From DAOTXL01 sp034434895 (GTDB taxonomy: Bacteria > Chloroflexota > Anaerolineae > JAAYZQ01), in NCBI GenBank assembly GCA_034434895.1, contig DAOTYI010000267.1, forward strand, positions 1 to 17,960: a DNA stretch of 17,960 nt. The letters are read 5' to 3'. Within the stretch, counting starts at the first letter, position 1. Each line of letters begins with the position of its first letter. This document shows positions 6,774-13,682 of this stretch, piece by piece. The notes below the pieces were generated by a model that saw nothing but the letters and a program-made list of their open reading frames with translations, did no database searches and had not been told where the DNA came from. Position numbers and translations under genes: made by a program.

Positions 6774-7079
6774 ATGAGCACACCCACGACTCAGGCGGTG
6801 GTGACCATCGCTCTGGCCGATCTGGAGAGCATCATTCAGCGCACCGTCAAACAGGCCATGCGCGAAGAACTCGTGCGCCTGTTCCGCTCGCCAGACCGTT
6901 CTGCCCTTGATTACTGGGAGCATGAAGGGCCGGAAGACCCCGCAGGGGATGAAGAATTGCTGACCGAAGCCCTGGCCACGATCGAGCAGTACGAAAGAAA
7001 TCCTGAAGGCTGGAAGACATTGGAAGAATTCGAGGCTGAACTCGCTGAGGCCGAGGGCTCTCATGAGTTACCGGGTTGA
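6774..7079 (+). CDS. Putative type II antitoxin
   Basis: The 101-residue, strongly acidic protein begins MSTPTTQAVVTIALADLESIIQRTVKQAMREEL, a short amphipathic N-terminal region of the kind seen in antitoxins, followed by an acidic, probably flexible C-terminal half (EELLTEALATIEQYERNPEGWKTLEEFEAELAEAE) that would wrap the toxin. A good Shine-Dalgarno site AAGGAG lies 8 nt before the ATG. Its 3' end overlaps the toxin gene by 17 bp, so the two are translated together. The assignment rests mostly on this pairing; no specific antitoxin family is certain. It would neutralise the downstream RelE/ParE-like protein and probably repress its own promoter. Confidence 0.75.
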   Translation: MSTPTTQAVVTIALADLESIIQRTVKQAMREELVRLFRSPDRSALDYWEHEGPEDPAGDEELLTEALATIEQYERNPEGWKTLEEFEAELAEAEGSHELPG

Positions 7080-7353
7080 GATCTCGCCGGAGGCTCAAAA
7101 GGAGATCGCTGCCCTGTCCGGCTATGTGCGAGCCCCGGCTCTCAAGTTGCTCCGCAGCCTGAAGGAAAATCCCCGCCCTCCGCGTGCCAGGGAACTACGG
7201 GACAGGCCCAACATCTACCGGTTGTGGTTGGTCAAAAAGTGGCGCATCGTCTACAGCGTAGATGAGGACCGAAAGCTGGTCCTTGTCTTGCGGGTGCGCC
7301 GCAAGGAGTACATAGACTACGAGGATCTGGAGCCTCTACCGCTTCACGATTGA
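7063..7353 (+). CDS. RelE/ParE-family toxin
   Basis: The 96-residue basic protein has the pattern of the RelE/ParE superfamily: YRVEISPEAQKEIAAL at the N-terminus, LKLLRSLKENPRPPRARELRDRPNIYRLWLVKKWRIVYSVDEDRKLVLVLRVRRKEYIDY through the core. RelE members cleave mRNA on the ribosome and ParE members inhibit gyrase; the sequence alone does not decide which. The start overlaps the antitoxin by 17 bp. The final codons (PLPLHD and the TGA) are encoded within the duplicated copy of the neighbouring ATPase gene end, read in another frame, so the natural C-terminus may have been altered by the rearrangement. Confidence 0.85.
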   Translation: MSYRVEISPEAQKEIAALSGYVRAPALKLLRSLKENPRPPRARELRDRPNIYRLWLVKKWRIVYSVDEDRKLVLVLRVRRKEYIDYEDLEPLPLHD

Positions 7354-7398
7354 CCTCATCCGGCCAGGGGTGTGAGGGGGTCATTCACAGCAGGCTGA
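7331..7398. repeat. Right copy of the direct duplication
   Basis: This is a 68-bp copy of the membrane ATPase gene 3' end with a 21-bp internal, in-frame deletion and two mismatches over 46 aligned bases. The copied frame still ends at the matching TGA (7373-7375). It provides the toxin stop codon and touches the 3' end of priA. Confidence 0.9.
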
Positions 7399-10273
7399 CC
7401 GGATCCACGTCAACCCGCCAACCCCAGGGCAGGGCTACATCCCGCAGCAGGGGCATCGGGTCGGGGGCGCGGATGACGATCTGCCAGCGAAACCGCCCCG
7501 CCACACGGCTGAAAAAACAGGGAGCCGGACCGATAAGCCCGGCCGGCAGGCGCAGGCGGCGGATTTCGGCGGCCAGCCAGCGACCCAGGCGCCCGGCCTC
7601 GGCACGGCAGCGGTCGGGGTCGGGGTCGCTGAAACGCAGAGCCACCAGCCGGCTGAAGGGGGGATAGCCGAGCCGACGGCGATAGGCCAGCTCCTGGCGG
7701 TAAAAGCCGGCATAGTCGTGGCGGGCCGCTGCCTGAATGGCATAGTGCTCCGGGTTGTAGGTCTGAACGATCACCTGACCGCCCCGTCGGCTGCGCCCCG
7801 CCCGCCCGGCCACCTGGGTCAGCAGTTGGAAGGTGCGTTCGGCGGCGCGAAAATCGGGGAGATAGAGGGCCGTGTCGGCAGAGATGACCCCTACCAGCGT
7901 CACCAGCGGCAGGTCCAGCCCCTTGGCGATCATCTGCGTGCCGATCAGCAGGTCGGCCCGGTGGTCTATAAATGCCTGCAGGAAACGCTCATGGTCCAGG
8001 CCGGTGGCGGTGTCCCGATCCCAGCGCAGCAGGCGGGCCTGGGGGTAGAGCTGGCGCACCACCTCCTCCACCCGCTCGGTGCCCAGGCCGAAATAGCGGA
8101 TGCGCCGTCCGCCGCAGGCCGGGCAGCGCCCCGGGACCGGTTCACGGCGGTTGCAGTGATGGCATATCAGGCCCTGTCGGTCCAGAGAATGGTAGGTGAG
8201 CGGCAGATCGCAGCGCGGACAGCGGGCCACATGGCCGCAATCGCGGCACAGGACAAACGTGGCCATCCCCCGCCGGTTGAGAAACAGGATCGCCTGCTCG
8301 CCGGCTGCCAACGTCCGGTGCAACGCTTCCTGGAGCGCCCGGCTCAAAACGCTGCGGTTTCCCGCCTGCAACTCCTGGCGCAGGTCCACCACCCGCACCG
8401 GCGGCAGTAGAACATGCCCCCTGCCCCCTGCCTCCTGCACAATGCGCTGGGGGAGCTCCAGAAGGCGATACACTCCCTGGCTGGCGCAGTGGTAGCTCTC
8501 CAGATCGGGGGTGGCGCTGCCCAGCAGGAGCGCCGCGCCGGTCAGCCGGGCCAGGGCCAGGGCGACATCGCGGGCATGGTAGGCCGGCAACGGGATCGGC
8601 TCGTCCTGTTTGTAGGAACTGTCGTGGGCTTCGTCCAGGACGATCAGCCCTGGCCGCGACAAAGGGGCAAACAACGCCGAGCGAGGGCCGATCACCACAT
8701 CGGCCTGGCCGCGCCGCACCCGGTCCCATACGGCGTACCGCTGGCCCAGGCTGAGCTGGCTGTGCAGCACCGCCACGCGCCCCGGAAAGCGGGCCTCGAA
8801 GCGACGGACGGTCTGGGCCGTCAGGCTGATCTCCGGCACCAGGACGATCCCCTGCCGCCCGGCTGCCAACACCGCTGCCAGCGCCCGCAGGTAGATCTCG
8901 GTCTTGCCCGACCCCGTCACTCCATGCAACAGGGCCACAAACCCCGCCCGGCCGATCCCCTCCTCCACCTCCCGCCAGACCCTTTCTTGATCGGGCGTCA
9001 GGCGCGGCGGCGCTTCAGGGTGGCAGGCGGGCGGGCGGTCATACTCTTCGGCGTGCAGGCTGACCAGGCCCTGCCCGGCCAGGTCGCGGAGGGTTTTCAG
9101 ATCGGCGCCGGTTTGAGCATAGACACCGCCCACCCATACCCGGCCGGTTGTGCCCCGCAGCATCTCCAGCACAGCCCGGTGCTTTTCTGCGCCACGCAGT
9201 TCAACCACCCGGTCGAGCACCTGCTGCGGGGGCAGGGTCAACAGCACCATCGGCTCTTCGACAAGGCGCCGGACCAGCCCCTTCTTTTCCAGCGCAGCGA
9301 GGGTGGCCGGCGAGGTGCCGGTCGCCGCCAGGAACTCCTCTTTCTCCATGGCACCGCCGCGACTGAGGAGGACTGACAGGGCTGCCCTCTGGCCGGGATC
9401 GCGATCCAGGTCGGCCGCCGATCCAACTCCCGGCAGGGCCACCAGCAGGGTGCGCCGGGCGGTGATCGTCACCCAGCCCCGTTCGGCCAGGGCGCGCACC
9501 GGTCCTTCGCCGCAGCCGGCCAGATCGCACAGCTCGCGCAGGGTGAGGGGCGCGGCGGTGTGGCGGGCCAACACCAGCAGCAGGTCGGCCTGTCTGGAAG
9601 GTCGGCCCAGGCGCGGCAGGGCGGCGGCGATGGCCGCTTCGTCGGCCAGCAGGCGGACGAACTGAATGCGGGGCGGGGCCGGATGGGGTGGCACCAGGGC
9701 ATAACGGGCATCTACCAGCCCCTTCTCGGCCAGGGCATGGACCACCCCCTCCGGGTCGTCGCCACGGATCTGGTTCAGGAGGAGGCTCAGCCGCAACTGC
9801 CCACCCCGGCTTTCCAGCAGACGCAAGGCCGCCTCCTCCTCGGCACTCAGCCCCTCAGAGGGGGAGGCGGCCGCCTGGCGGACGAGGATCAGGGTCCGTT
9901 CCTCCAGGCCGGGCGGCAGCATCAGCCGCATCGCCTGGCTGAGGGGAGCCAGATACTCGGCGGCGAGCCAGCGTGCCAGCTCGATCTGCAGCGGTGTGAC
10001 AGCCGGCAGCGGGTCGAGGATTTCGGCCACCTCGCGGATCTTTTCGGGCGGCAGGTCGGGCGGCAGAGCCTCGTTCAGGGCCACGATCACCCCCAACGCC
10101 ATGCCCGACCCCAGGGGCACCTGAACCAGGTGACCTGCGGTTGCCCTGTTCCGCAACCGTTCCGGCAGGCGGTAGATAAAGGTCGCCAGGTGCGACCGAT
10201 CCCCCCGCAGCGGCTCAGCGCCGACCGGCGGCCGGCGATAGGTGGGGCGGTTGACGACGATCTCGGCATACAT
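7385..10273 (-). CDS. priA: Primosomal protein N' (PriA replication-restart helicase)
   Basis: PriA recognises stalled forks and loads the replicative helicase. The 962-residue protein starts MYAEIVVNRP, a usual PriA N-terminus (3' DNA-end-binding domain, 1 to about 110). The superfamily 2 helicase core shows GVTGSGKT (451-458), DEAH (547-550) and the late motifs GTQMIAKGLDLP and QVAGRAGR. Eight zinc-binding cysteines start at C676 and C679 (CRDC, CPRC, CHHC, CPAC). At 962 residues it is about 230 longer than the roughly 730 of E. coli PriA. The excess lies between the DNA-end-binding domain and the helicase, where four similar winged-helix-like modules occur at about 143-191, 225-272, 292-340 and 361-411. 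The start is 4 bp from the amrB stop, so the two form an operon. Its 3' end abuts the duplicated DNA. Confidence 0.97.
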   Translation of the reverse strand: MYAEIVVNRPTYRRPPVGAEPLRGDRSHLATFIYRLPERLRNRATAGHLVQVPLGSGMALGVIVALNEALPPDLPPEKIREVAEILDPLPAVTPLQIELARWLAAEYLAPLSQAMRLMLPPGLEERTLILVRQAAASPSEGLSAEEEAALRLLESRGGQLRLSLLLNQIRGDDPEGVVHALAEKGLVDARYALVPPHPAPPRIQFVRLLADEAAIAAALPRLGRPSRQADLLLVLARHTAAPLTLRELCDLAGCGEGPVRALAERGWVTITARRTLLVALPGVGSAADLDRDPGQRAALSVLLSRGGAMEKEEFLAATGTSPATLAALEKKGLVRRLVEEPMVLLTLPPQQVLDRVVELRGAEKHRAVLEMLRGTTGRVWVGGVYAQTGADLKTLRDLAGQGLVSLHAEEYDRPPACHPEAPPRLTPDQERVWREVEEGIGRAGFVALLHGVTGSGKTEIYLRALAAVLAAGRQGIVLVPEISLTAQTVRRFEARFPGRVAVLHSQLSLGQRYAVWDRVRRGQADVVIGPRSALFAPLSRPGLIVLDEAHDSSYKQDEPIPLPAYHARDVALALARLTGAALLLGSATPDLESYHCASQGVYRLLELPQRIVQEAGGRGHVLLPPVRVVDLRQELQAGNRSVLSRALQEALHRTLAAGEQAILFLNRRGMATFVLCRDCGHVARCPRCDLPLTYHSLDRQGLICHHCNRREPVPGRCPACGGRRIRYFGLGTERVEEVVRQLYPQARLLRWDRDTATGLDHERFLQAFIDHRADLLIGTQMIAKGLDLPLVTLVGVISADTALYLPDFRAAERTFQLLTQVAGRAGRSRRGGQVIVQTYNPEHYAIQAAARHDYAGFYRQELAYRRRLGYPPFSRLVALRFSDPDPDRCRAEAGRLGRWLAAEIRRLRLPAGLIGPAPCFFSRVAGRFRWQIVIRAPDPMPLLRDVALPWGWRVDVDPVSLL

Positions 10274-10277
10274 CGAG

Positions 10278-11135
10278 TCAGGGGGATTGGTAGATCGCGG
10301 CTGCCATATAGCCGACGGTGTACTGTCCCGGCCACTTCTGGCCGGTCACCTCGCCGGAGTTGGTGTGGTGCAATACCTTCACGGCGTCGGCGCCCAGCGC
10401 CCTGGCCGCGTGCAGGGCGGTCAGGATCGGCATCCGTCCGCAGACCGAGCAGCCGGGGGCCATCAGCAACCGGGTGAGGGCGGGCAGATCGTAAGCAGCA
10501 ATCGCCTCCACCACCGCCTGGTCACGGCGGACCACTTCGTCATAGTTTTCGATGTGGTGCAGGTCAGAACTGGCGACCAGGAGGGCCTGACCCCCTTCTT
10601 GAGACCGCTGGCGGATGGTCTCGGCCAGGGCGACGGCCAGGCGTTGGGCAGCCGCCGGATCGTCGGCGCTGATCAGGATCGGCACCAGGCGGAAGCCGGT
10701 CAGTTGGCGTTGCAGGAAGGGCAACTGGATCTCCAGCGAGTGCTCGGCGTCGCCCTGAATGCGGCGCAACGGCAGCCGCCCGGCCAGGGCAGCGATGAAC
10801 TCCTGGTCCAGGGGCACCAACCCCAGTGGGGTCTCATAGGCCTCCTCGGTGCTGACGGCATAGTCGCCCACCCAGGCGCGGTGGCTGGGACCCATCAGCA
10901 CCACCGTGTCCACCTGGCGGCCCTGGAGCTGGCGATAGGCATAGGCCGCCGTCTGACCGGAATAGACATAGCCGGCATGGGGGCTGATCAGGCCCAGCAC
11001 CCGGCCGGCCAGGAGCGGCTGGTCCACGCCGGCCAGATAGTCGTCCACCGCGCGGGCCAGGCCCCTTTCGCTGCCGGGATACCAGCTCCCGGCAATGACC
11101 GGGCGGCGGATCTTGCGCAAACCGGGCATTGTCAT
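10278..11135 (-). CDS. amrB: AmmeMemoRadiSam system protein B (MEMO1 family)
   Basis: The 285-residue protein has the MEMO1 fold signatures: RRPVIAGSWYPGS at the start, SPHAGYVYSG, MGPSHRAW, EHSLEIQLPFLQ, SSDLHH and CSVCGRMPIL, with the two histidines and the cysteine expected in the active-site pocket. The family is related to class III (LigB-type) extradiol dioxygenases; human MEMO1 binds metal. In bacteria it is usually encoded with an AMMECR1 protein and a radical-SAM enzyme, neither of which is in this window. The start at 11135 is supported by AGGAGG (11142-11147) 6 nt upstream. It is the first gene of an operon with priA. The reaction is not settled for bacterial members. Confidence 0.93.
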   Translation of the reverse strand: MTMPGLRKIRRPVIAGSWYPGSERGLARAVDDYLAGVDQPLLAGRVLGLISPHAGYVYSGQTAAYAYRQLQGRQVDTVVLMGPSHRAWVGDYAVSTEEAYETPLGLVPLDQEFIAALAGRLPLRRIQGDAEHSLEIQLPFLQRQLTGFRLVPILISADDPAAAQRLAVALAETIRQRSQEGGQALLVASSDLHHIENYDEVVRRDQAVVEAIAAYDLPALTRLLMAPGCSVCGRMPILTALHAARALGADAVKVLHHTNSGEVTGQKWPGQYTVGYMAAAIYQSP

Positions 11136-11196
11136 GCGACACCTCCTTGCCCTGGGGGCACATAGTGTAGCTCAGGCTCAAGCCTGGCTACCGGGT

Positions 11197-11225
11197 ATTA
11201 TAGCACCAGGCACCCGGCGGTGCAA
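11197..11225 (-). promoter_or_regulatory. Sigma70-type promoter for amrB-priA
   Basis: On the minus strand, -35 TTGCAC (11220-11225) and a perfect -10 TATAAT (11197-11202) are 17 bp apart. The leader of about 55 nt contains a short inverted repeat (TAGCCAGGCT and AGCCTGAGCTA, around 11168-11190). A GGTGAC-C-GTCACC palindrome (11236-11248) lies 10 bp upstream of the -35 and could bind a regulator. Confidence 0.8.
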
Positions 11226-11266
11226 CGCGCTCCTGGGTGACCGTCACCGGGTGGGGGTGTCGGTCA

Positions 11267-11386
11267 GAGCCGGTCCGAAAAGCTTACCACAAAGACACAA
11301 AGGCCACAAAGGAACACGAAGGAAACGAAAAAAACCGCATGGGGTCCCTGGTGTCCTTTGTGCCCTGGTGGTTTTCAGACAGGCTC
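11267..11386. mobile_element. Foldback element, copy 1, abutting the gmk stop codon
   Basis: Terminal inverted repeats GAGCCGGTCCGAAAA (11267-11281) and TTTTCAGACAGGCTC (11372-11386) match at 13 of 15 positions. Inside, arms rich in ACCACAAAGACACAAAGG-like words face GTGTCCTTTGTG-like words. No coding capacity is seen. The right end shares 15 identical bases with the element at 13.6 kb. The gmk stop codon begins at the next base. Confidence 0.75.
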
Positions 11387-12010
11387 TCACAGGTGAATCC
11401 TCCGTGGCAGGGCGCGGCAGTGCTCGGCGCGGATGATGGCCGCCACGTCGTCCACCGCCTCGTCCAGCGCATCACGGCGGTTGACGACCAGATAATCAAA
11501 GCCGGGGATGCAGGCCATCTCGCGGCGGGCGGTCTCCAGGCGTTGTTGCAGCGCCTCTTCCGACTCGGTGCGGCGCCTGCGCAGCCGGGCGATCAATTCC
11601 TCCTCCGATTCACAGCTCAGAAAGATGGTGATGGCTTCCGGGATCAGCGCCCTGACCGTCGCGGCCCCCTGCACATCCAGCCGCATCACCACATCCTGCC
11701 CCGAGCGGAGCGCCTGACGGATGTGAGCTTTGGGGATCCCTTTGTACTGGCCGTAGACACAGGCATACTCCAGCAGTTCCCCGGCGGCGATCATCTGTTC
11801 GAACTCGGCGGTGGTGTAAAAGAGATAATCGCGGCCATGGAGCTCATCAGGGCGGGGCGGCCGGTCGGTGGCCGTGACCACAAAGCAGAACGGAAATCCC
11901 CGCTCCTTCATCCGCCGCACCAGCGCATCCTTGCCCACCCCTGACGGGCCACTGATGACGATCAGCAGCGGCGGCTGTTCGCGCTGAAACAGGGTTCCGG
12001 CCTGGGACAT
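11387..12010 (-). CDS. gmk: Guanylate kinase
   Basis: The enzyme phosphorylates GMP to GDP with ATP in purine nucleotide synthesis. The 207-residue length is typical. The P-loop reads SGPSGVGKDAL (20-30); the position after the lysine is Asp28 where most bacterial enzymes have Ser or Thr. Other family blocks follow: TATDRPPRPDELHGRDYLF, YACVYGQYKGIPKAHIRQAL, RLDVQGAATVR and IFLSCESEEEL. The start at 12010 is preceded by AGAGG. The stop sits directly against foldback element copy 1, so the transcript runs into that hairpin. It is divergent from the FmdB-family gene. Confidence 0.95.
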   Translation of the reverse strand: MSQAGTLFQREQPPLLIVISGPSGVGKDALVRRMKERGFPFCFVVTATDRPPRPDELHGRDYLFYTTAEFEQMIAAGELLEYACVYGQYKGIPKAHIRQALRSGQDVVMRLDVQGAATVRALIPEAITIFLSCESEEELIARLRRRRTESEEALQQRLETARREMACIPGFDYLVVNRRDALDEAVDDVAAIIRAEHCRALPRRIHL

Positions 12011-12040
12011 ACGCAGCCTCTTCTTCAGGTGGTCAAAAAC

Positions 12041-12068
12041 TTGTCATCCGATCCGTTTGCAGTATAAT
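12041..12068 (+). promoter_or_regulatory. Sigma70-type promoter for the FmdB-family gene
   Basis: A -35 TTGTCA (12041-12046) and a perfect -10 TATAAT (12063-12068) are 16 bp apart. The first nine bases TTGTCATCC are identical to the kinase-operon promoter at 1225, a resemblance that may be chance. Confidence 0.75.
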
Positions 12069-12109
12069 ATCGAGCACGCTAGAGACCGATAGGATCGAGG
12101 TGGTGAGCC

Positions 12110-12493
12110 ATGCCGATTTACGAGTACCGCTGTGCCGACTGTCGCCGTCGGGTGAGCCTGCTTTTCCGTTCCTTCGACGCCATTGATGAGCGGCCTGTCT
12201 GCCCGCGTTGTGGCGGCACCAATTTGCGGCGGTTGATCTCGCGTGTCTCGGTGGTGCGCTCAGAGGAGAGCCGCCTGGACGACCTGGCCGACCCGGCGAT
12301 GCTGGACGACCTGGACGAGAATGATCCCAGGAGCATCGCCCGCTGGATGCGCAAGATGAGCCACGAAGTCGGTGAGGAGATGCCGCCCGAATTCGACGAA
12401 GTGATAGACCGGCTGGAAGCAGGCCAAAGCCCGGAAGAGATCGAAGAGGCGATGCCCGACCTGGGTCAAGGGTTCGAGGGAGATCTGGAGTAA
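12110..12493 (+). CDS. FmdB-family zinc-ribbon regulatory protein
   Basis: The 127-residue protein begins MPIYEYRCADC, the hallmark of the FmdB/CxxC putative regulatory family, and has two zinc-ligand pairs, C8/C11 and C31/C34 (CPRCGG). The rest is an acidic, probably helical tail (MRKMSHEVGEEMPPEFDEVIDRLEAGQSPEEIEEAMPDLG), longer than in the minimal family members of about 70-80 residues. A GAGGTGG Shine-Dalgarno-like site precedes the start. The first family member was linked to formamidase/amidase regulation, but the molecular role is generally unknown. It converges on darA with a 29-bp gap. Confidence 0.9.
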   Translation: MPIYEYRCADCRRRVSLLFRSFDAIDERPVCPRCGGTNLRRLISRVSVVRSEESRLDDLADPAMLDDLDENDPRSIARWMRKMSHEVGEEMPPEFDEVIDRLEAGQSPEEIEEAMPDLGQGFEGDLE

Positions 12494-12521
12494 CAGGTCG
12501 GCGAGCAGATGGCCTGACCTG
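12494..12521. terminator. Possible shared hairpin between the converging FmdB-family and darA genes
   Basis: CAGGTCGGC (12494-12502) pairs with GCC-T-GACCTG (12512-12521) with one bulged base and a 9-nt loop. No T-run follows on either strand, so termination is only a guess. Confidence 0.35.
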
Positions 12522-12522
12522 A

Positions 12523-12852
12523 TCAGAACTGGTCGAACCGGGTGACCTCCAGGACAAAGACGGTGGCCCCGCCCACCCGCACATCCACCGGGGTTGGCAG
12601 GTACATCTCTCCCGGTTCCATCACCGGGGGCAGCGGATTGACCAACTGGTGGCGGGTATGGCAGTTCTCACGGACCAGTTGCAGGACGTGAGAGACCTGC
12701 TCATCTTCCACGCCGACCAGGATGGTGGCATTCCCTTGCCGCAAAAAGCCACCGGTGGTGCTGATGGTTGTGGCCCGGTAGCCGGCCCGGGTCAGAGCGT
12801 TCACCAACCGGCCGGCATCATCGCTCTGGACGATGCTCATCACCAGTTTCAT
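12523..12852 (-). CDS. darA: Cyclic-di-AMP receptor (PII-like, DarA/PstA family)
   Basis: The 109-residue protein MKLVMSIVQSDDAGRLVNAL has the PII-like fold of DarA/PstA; the conserved STTGGFLRQGN segment (31-41) lies in the family's ligand-binding region, and VGVEDEQVSHVLQLVRENC follows as in homologues. Members bind the second messenger c-di-AMP as trimers. The start at 12852 was chosen over a longer frame reaching 12972 because the extra residues overlap tmk and are not family-like, and because a GGGGAG site precedes it. It lies 25 bp after tmk, the same order as tmk-yaaQ (darA) in Bacillus. No c-di-AMP cyclase or phosphodiesterase is in this window. Confidence 0.93.
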   Translation of the reverse strand: MKLVMSIVQSDDAGRLVNALTRAGYRATTISTTGGFLRQGNATILVGVEDEQVSHVLQLVRENCHTRHQLVNPLPPVMEPGEMYLPTPVDVRVGGATVFVLEVTRFDQF

Positions 12853-12877
12853 TCCTCTCCCCTCTTTTACCTCGGTT

Positions 12878-13528
12878 TCAGCATCCCTCGCCAGGGCCGC
12901 CACGCAGAGCCTTGTGCGCCAGGACCCGTTCCCGGATGGTGGCCTGCACCACTTCCACCCCGGCCGTTGCATCCACCCGCACCCACCGCTCCGGTTCCTG
13001 GGCGATCAGGGCCAGGTAGCCGGCGCGCACCCGATGATGAAAATCGAGCTCCTTCTGTTCCATCCGGTTCCAGGCGTCGCCGCTGCCCCTGGTCTTGCGG
13101 CGCAGCCCGACCTCCACCGGCACATCCAGGTAGAAGCTCAGGTCGGGCAGCAGGCCACCGGTGGCCACCTGGCTGATGGCCCGCAGCACCTCCAGATCGA
13201 GCTGGCCACCGTAGCCCTGATAGGCCAGGCTTGAGTCGGCGTAGCGGTCGCACAGGACAATGCCCCCCCGTGCCAGGTGGGGGCGGATGACCTGGCCGAC
13301 ATGCTGCGCCCGCGCCGCCGAGAAGAGCAGGAACTCGGTGAGCGGCAGCATGTCGGCGTGGGCCGGGTCGAGCAGGATGGCCCGCACCGCCTCGCCGATG
13401 GCCGTGCCGCCCGGTTCGCGGGTGACCAGCACATCGTCGCCCCGGGCGCGCAAATAGTCTGCCAGCAGGTGCATCTGGGTGGATTTGCCGCACCCCTCCG
13501 GCCCTTCAAAGGTGACAAACAGGCTCAA
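12878..13528 (-). CDS. tmk: Thymidylate kinase
   Basis: The enzyme phosphorylates dTMP to dTDP. With the start chosen here the protein has 216 residues, usual for the family. Signatures are the P-loop FEGPEGCGKST (7-17), TREPGGTAIGE, the DRY motif CDRYADSSLAYQG and the LID-like RRKTRG segment. The start is the TTG at 13528 (MSLFVTFEGPEG), preceded by AAAGGGGG at about 7 nt. A GTG at 13576 would add 16 residues encoded by a foldback element and not found in the family. The gene is first in an operon with darA. Its 5' leader of about 148 nt contains foldback element copy 2. Confidence 0.95.
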   Translation of the reverse strand: MSLFVTFEGPEGCGKSTQMHLLADYLRARGDDVLVTREPGGTAIGEAVRAILLDPAHADMLPLTEFLLFSAARAQHVGQVIRPHLARGGIVLCDRYADSSLAYQGYGGQLDLEVLRAISQVATGGLLPDLSFYLDVPVEVGLRRKTRGSGDAWNRMEQKELDFHHRVRAGYLALIAQEPERWVRVDATAGVEVVQATIRERVLAHKALRGGPGEGC

Positions 13529-13539
13529 AACAGGCCCCC

Positions 13540-13648
13540 TTTCTGGTCTGAAAACCACCAAGGACACGAAGGACACAAAGAATTTCTGTTAATTTCATAT
13601 CATTTCCTTGTCCTGTGCGCCTTCGTGGCAGACTTTTCAGACAGGCTC
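13540..13648. mobile_element. Foldback element, copy 2, in the tmk leader
   Basis: The right end TTTTCAGACAGGCTC (13634-13648) is identical to that of copy 1. The left end GGTCTGAAAACCACCAAGG (about 13545-13563) is complementary in pattern to the right arm, whose reverse complement reads GAGCCTGTCTGAAAA then GCCACGAAGG. The middle is AT-rich (about 13580-13608). It lies between the tmk promoter and the tmk ribosome-binding site and would be transcribed as a stem-loop. Confidence 0.7.
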
Positions 13649-13682
13649 CAAGGCATGCCCTGCCCACCCGGCGCTATCCTGG

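Noticed and set aside
8414..9376. Plus-strand frames opposite priA
   Set aside because: priA is unambiguous on the minus strand, and these frames lack motifs or ribosome-binding sites.
11281..11335. Short repeated CACAAAGG words as a CRISPR or direct-repeat operator
   Set aside because: The words are irregular and are better explained as one arm of a foldback element with matching terminal inverted repeats.
12853..12972. Longer N-terminus for the c-di-AMP receptor
   Set aside because: The extra residues overlap the tmk coding end, do not resemble the family, and a ribosome-binding site precedes the shorter start.
13529..13576. Upstream GTG start for thymidylate kinase
   Set aside because: The extra 16 residues come from the foldback element and precede the conserved FVTFEG start; the TTG at 13528 has a ribosome-binding site.
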